Assembly (NCBI GenBank): GCA_022601275.1
Contig: JAHZIT010000093.1
Location: 1-64,000, forward strand
Direction of reading: 5' to 3'
DNA length: 64,000 bases
Source of the DNA: Actinomycetes bacterium
GTDB taxonomy: Bacteria > Actinomycetota > Actinomycetes > Mycobacteriales > Mycobacteriaceae
Shown here: positions 63,565 through 64,000 of the stretch, piece by piece
Layout: the number at the start of each line of letters is the position of its first letter
How positions within the stretch are numbered: the first letter of the stretch is position 1
The notes under the pieces: generated by a model
Told to the model about the DNA's origin: nothing
The model's database searches: none
What the model saw: only the letters and a program-made list of their open reading frames with translations
Program-made: the position numbers and the translations under genes

Positions 63565-64000
63565 TTGGACGACTCACAAGTCGCGGTTCTGTTATTCGGC
63601 GGCCGCAGGGTGCCCTGGGGGGTGGGCGCGCTTCCCGTCGTAGACCCCGGACCGGACCTCGACGGGCTGGACGGCTACCGCCGCATCATCGTGGTCGGCT
63701 CACACGGCGACCTGGCGGCGGTGCTGACCCGGCTGCTGCGCAACGATCAACTCGACATCGAGGTGGCCCATGTGCGGCGACCGTGGCACGGGAGGCGTGC
63801 CCGCAACGGCACTGCAACCCGGGTTCCGCTCATCCGTGACGAAACCGGCAGTGTCCTGACGCGGGTCGCCTACTGGCTGCCGCAGTCGGGCGCCCAGACG
63901 ATCCGAGGTGAGGCGGTGGTCGACGACGCAGTGCTGTTCGACGGCGCGGTGACCGGTGTGCGGATAGAGCCGACCACAGCGATGCCCGGTCTGCGTGCCA
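63565..64000 (+). CDS. Rv0358-like conserved protein, 3' end missing
   Basis: The frame stays open to the end of the window. From TTG 63565 it reads LDDSQVAVLLFGGRRVPWGV and continues for 145 codons (GYRRIIVVGSHGDLAAVLTR, then VAYWLPQSGAQTIRGEAVVD). GAGGAG lies 4 nt before the TTG, supporting that start; an in-frame ATG at 63493 is possible but leaves only 32 bp to the divergent purA start. It matches the position of Rv0358 relative to purA. The N-terminal part has a nucleotide-kinase or diacylglycerol-kinase-like look (GSHGDL), but the function is not established. Confidence 0.75.
   Translation, partial: MDDSQVAVLLFGGRRVPWGVGALPVVDPGPDLDGLDGYRRIIVVGSHGDLAAVLTRLLRNDQLDIEVAHVRRPWHGRRARNGTATRVPLIRDETGSVLTRVAYWLPQSGAQTIRGEAVVDDAVLFDGAVTGVRIEPTTAMPGLRA

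Overview
The window is GC-rich actinobacterial DNA and almost certainly comes from a fast-growing mycobacterium (Mycolicibacterium type). This rests on gene content: virR, lpqL, an F420-dependent glucose-6-phosphate dehydrogenase (fgd1), the glnX-glnH-pknG set, and long runs of genes whose families and order match the M. tuberculosis region around Rv0357-Rv0439, with extra genes inserted. No tRNA, rRNA, insertion sequence, prophage or CRISPR array was seen. Species-level identity is inferred.

Layout. 1-5.1 kb: the 3' part of an SF2 helicase, a pyroglutamyl peptidase behind a perfect 3 x 22-bp repeat, and a leftward HAD phosphatase and PH-domain membrane-protein cluster. 5.2-11.2 kb: SDR, moeA, then psd-pssA (phosphatidylethanolamine synthesis) and a p97-like AAA ATPase. 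11.3-17.6 kb: a complete six-gene Mrp/Mnh Na+/H+ antiporter operon. 17.6-20.9 kb, leftward: LON-domain protein, carboxylate-amine ligase, sodC, virR, DUF3263 protein. 21.0-26.8 kb: def, a GNAT enzyme, xthA, then a TPP riboswitch with thiC-thiD and an alpha/beta hydrolase. 26.8-31.7 kb: an accessory block with a flavin monooxygenase, a small membrane protein, an APC permease and a fused glycine/sarcosine/dimethylglycine methyltransferase that should make the osmolyte glycine betaine. 31.7-37.5 kb: lpqL, an alpha/beta hydrolase, thiG-thiS-thiO, divergent thiE, and mutT3. 37.6-42.2 kb: glnX-glnH-pknG, the amino-acid-sensing kinase pathway. 42.5-48.3 kb: a STAS protein, ackA-pta, a membrane-anchored EEP phosphatase, fgd1. 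48.3-55.4 kb: two metallo-beta-lactamase-fold proteins (one fused to rhodanese domains), an SDR under a strong palindrome, then metZ, a rhodanese, a small membrane protein and purT. 55.5-64 kb: an MMPL transporter, a membrane protein, a self-sufficient P450 (CYP102/BM3 type), a PaaI-like thioesterase, purA, and the start of an Rv0358-like gene.

How it works together. Most of the window is chromosomal housekeeping in tightly coupled operons (many ATGA, GTGA or TGATG overlaps): thiamine synthesis split over three transcription units, acetate activation (AckA-Pta), phospholipid synthesis, purine synthesis and F420 redox supply. The Mrp antiporter and the betaine synthase are both salt or alkali stress functions.

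Most notable observations: (1) a family of about 32-bp spacer elements at gene junctions in two unrelated operons, each able to encode an 11-residue peptide whose start and stop codons overlap the flanking genes; (2) a degenerate TPP-riboswitch-like sequence antisense to the thiE start and upstream of thiO; (3) ten genes with a TANNNT box 6-9 nt before the start codon, implying leaderless transcripts; (4) a palindromic operator lying over one of those -10 boxes; (5) a fused betaine synthase with a structured leader; (6) a BM3-like P450 with altered I-helix and substrate-anchor residues.
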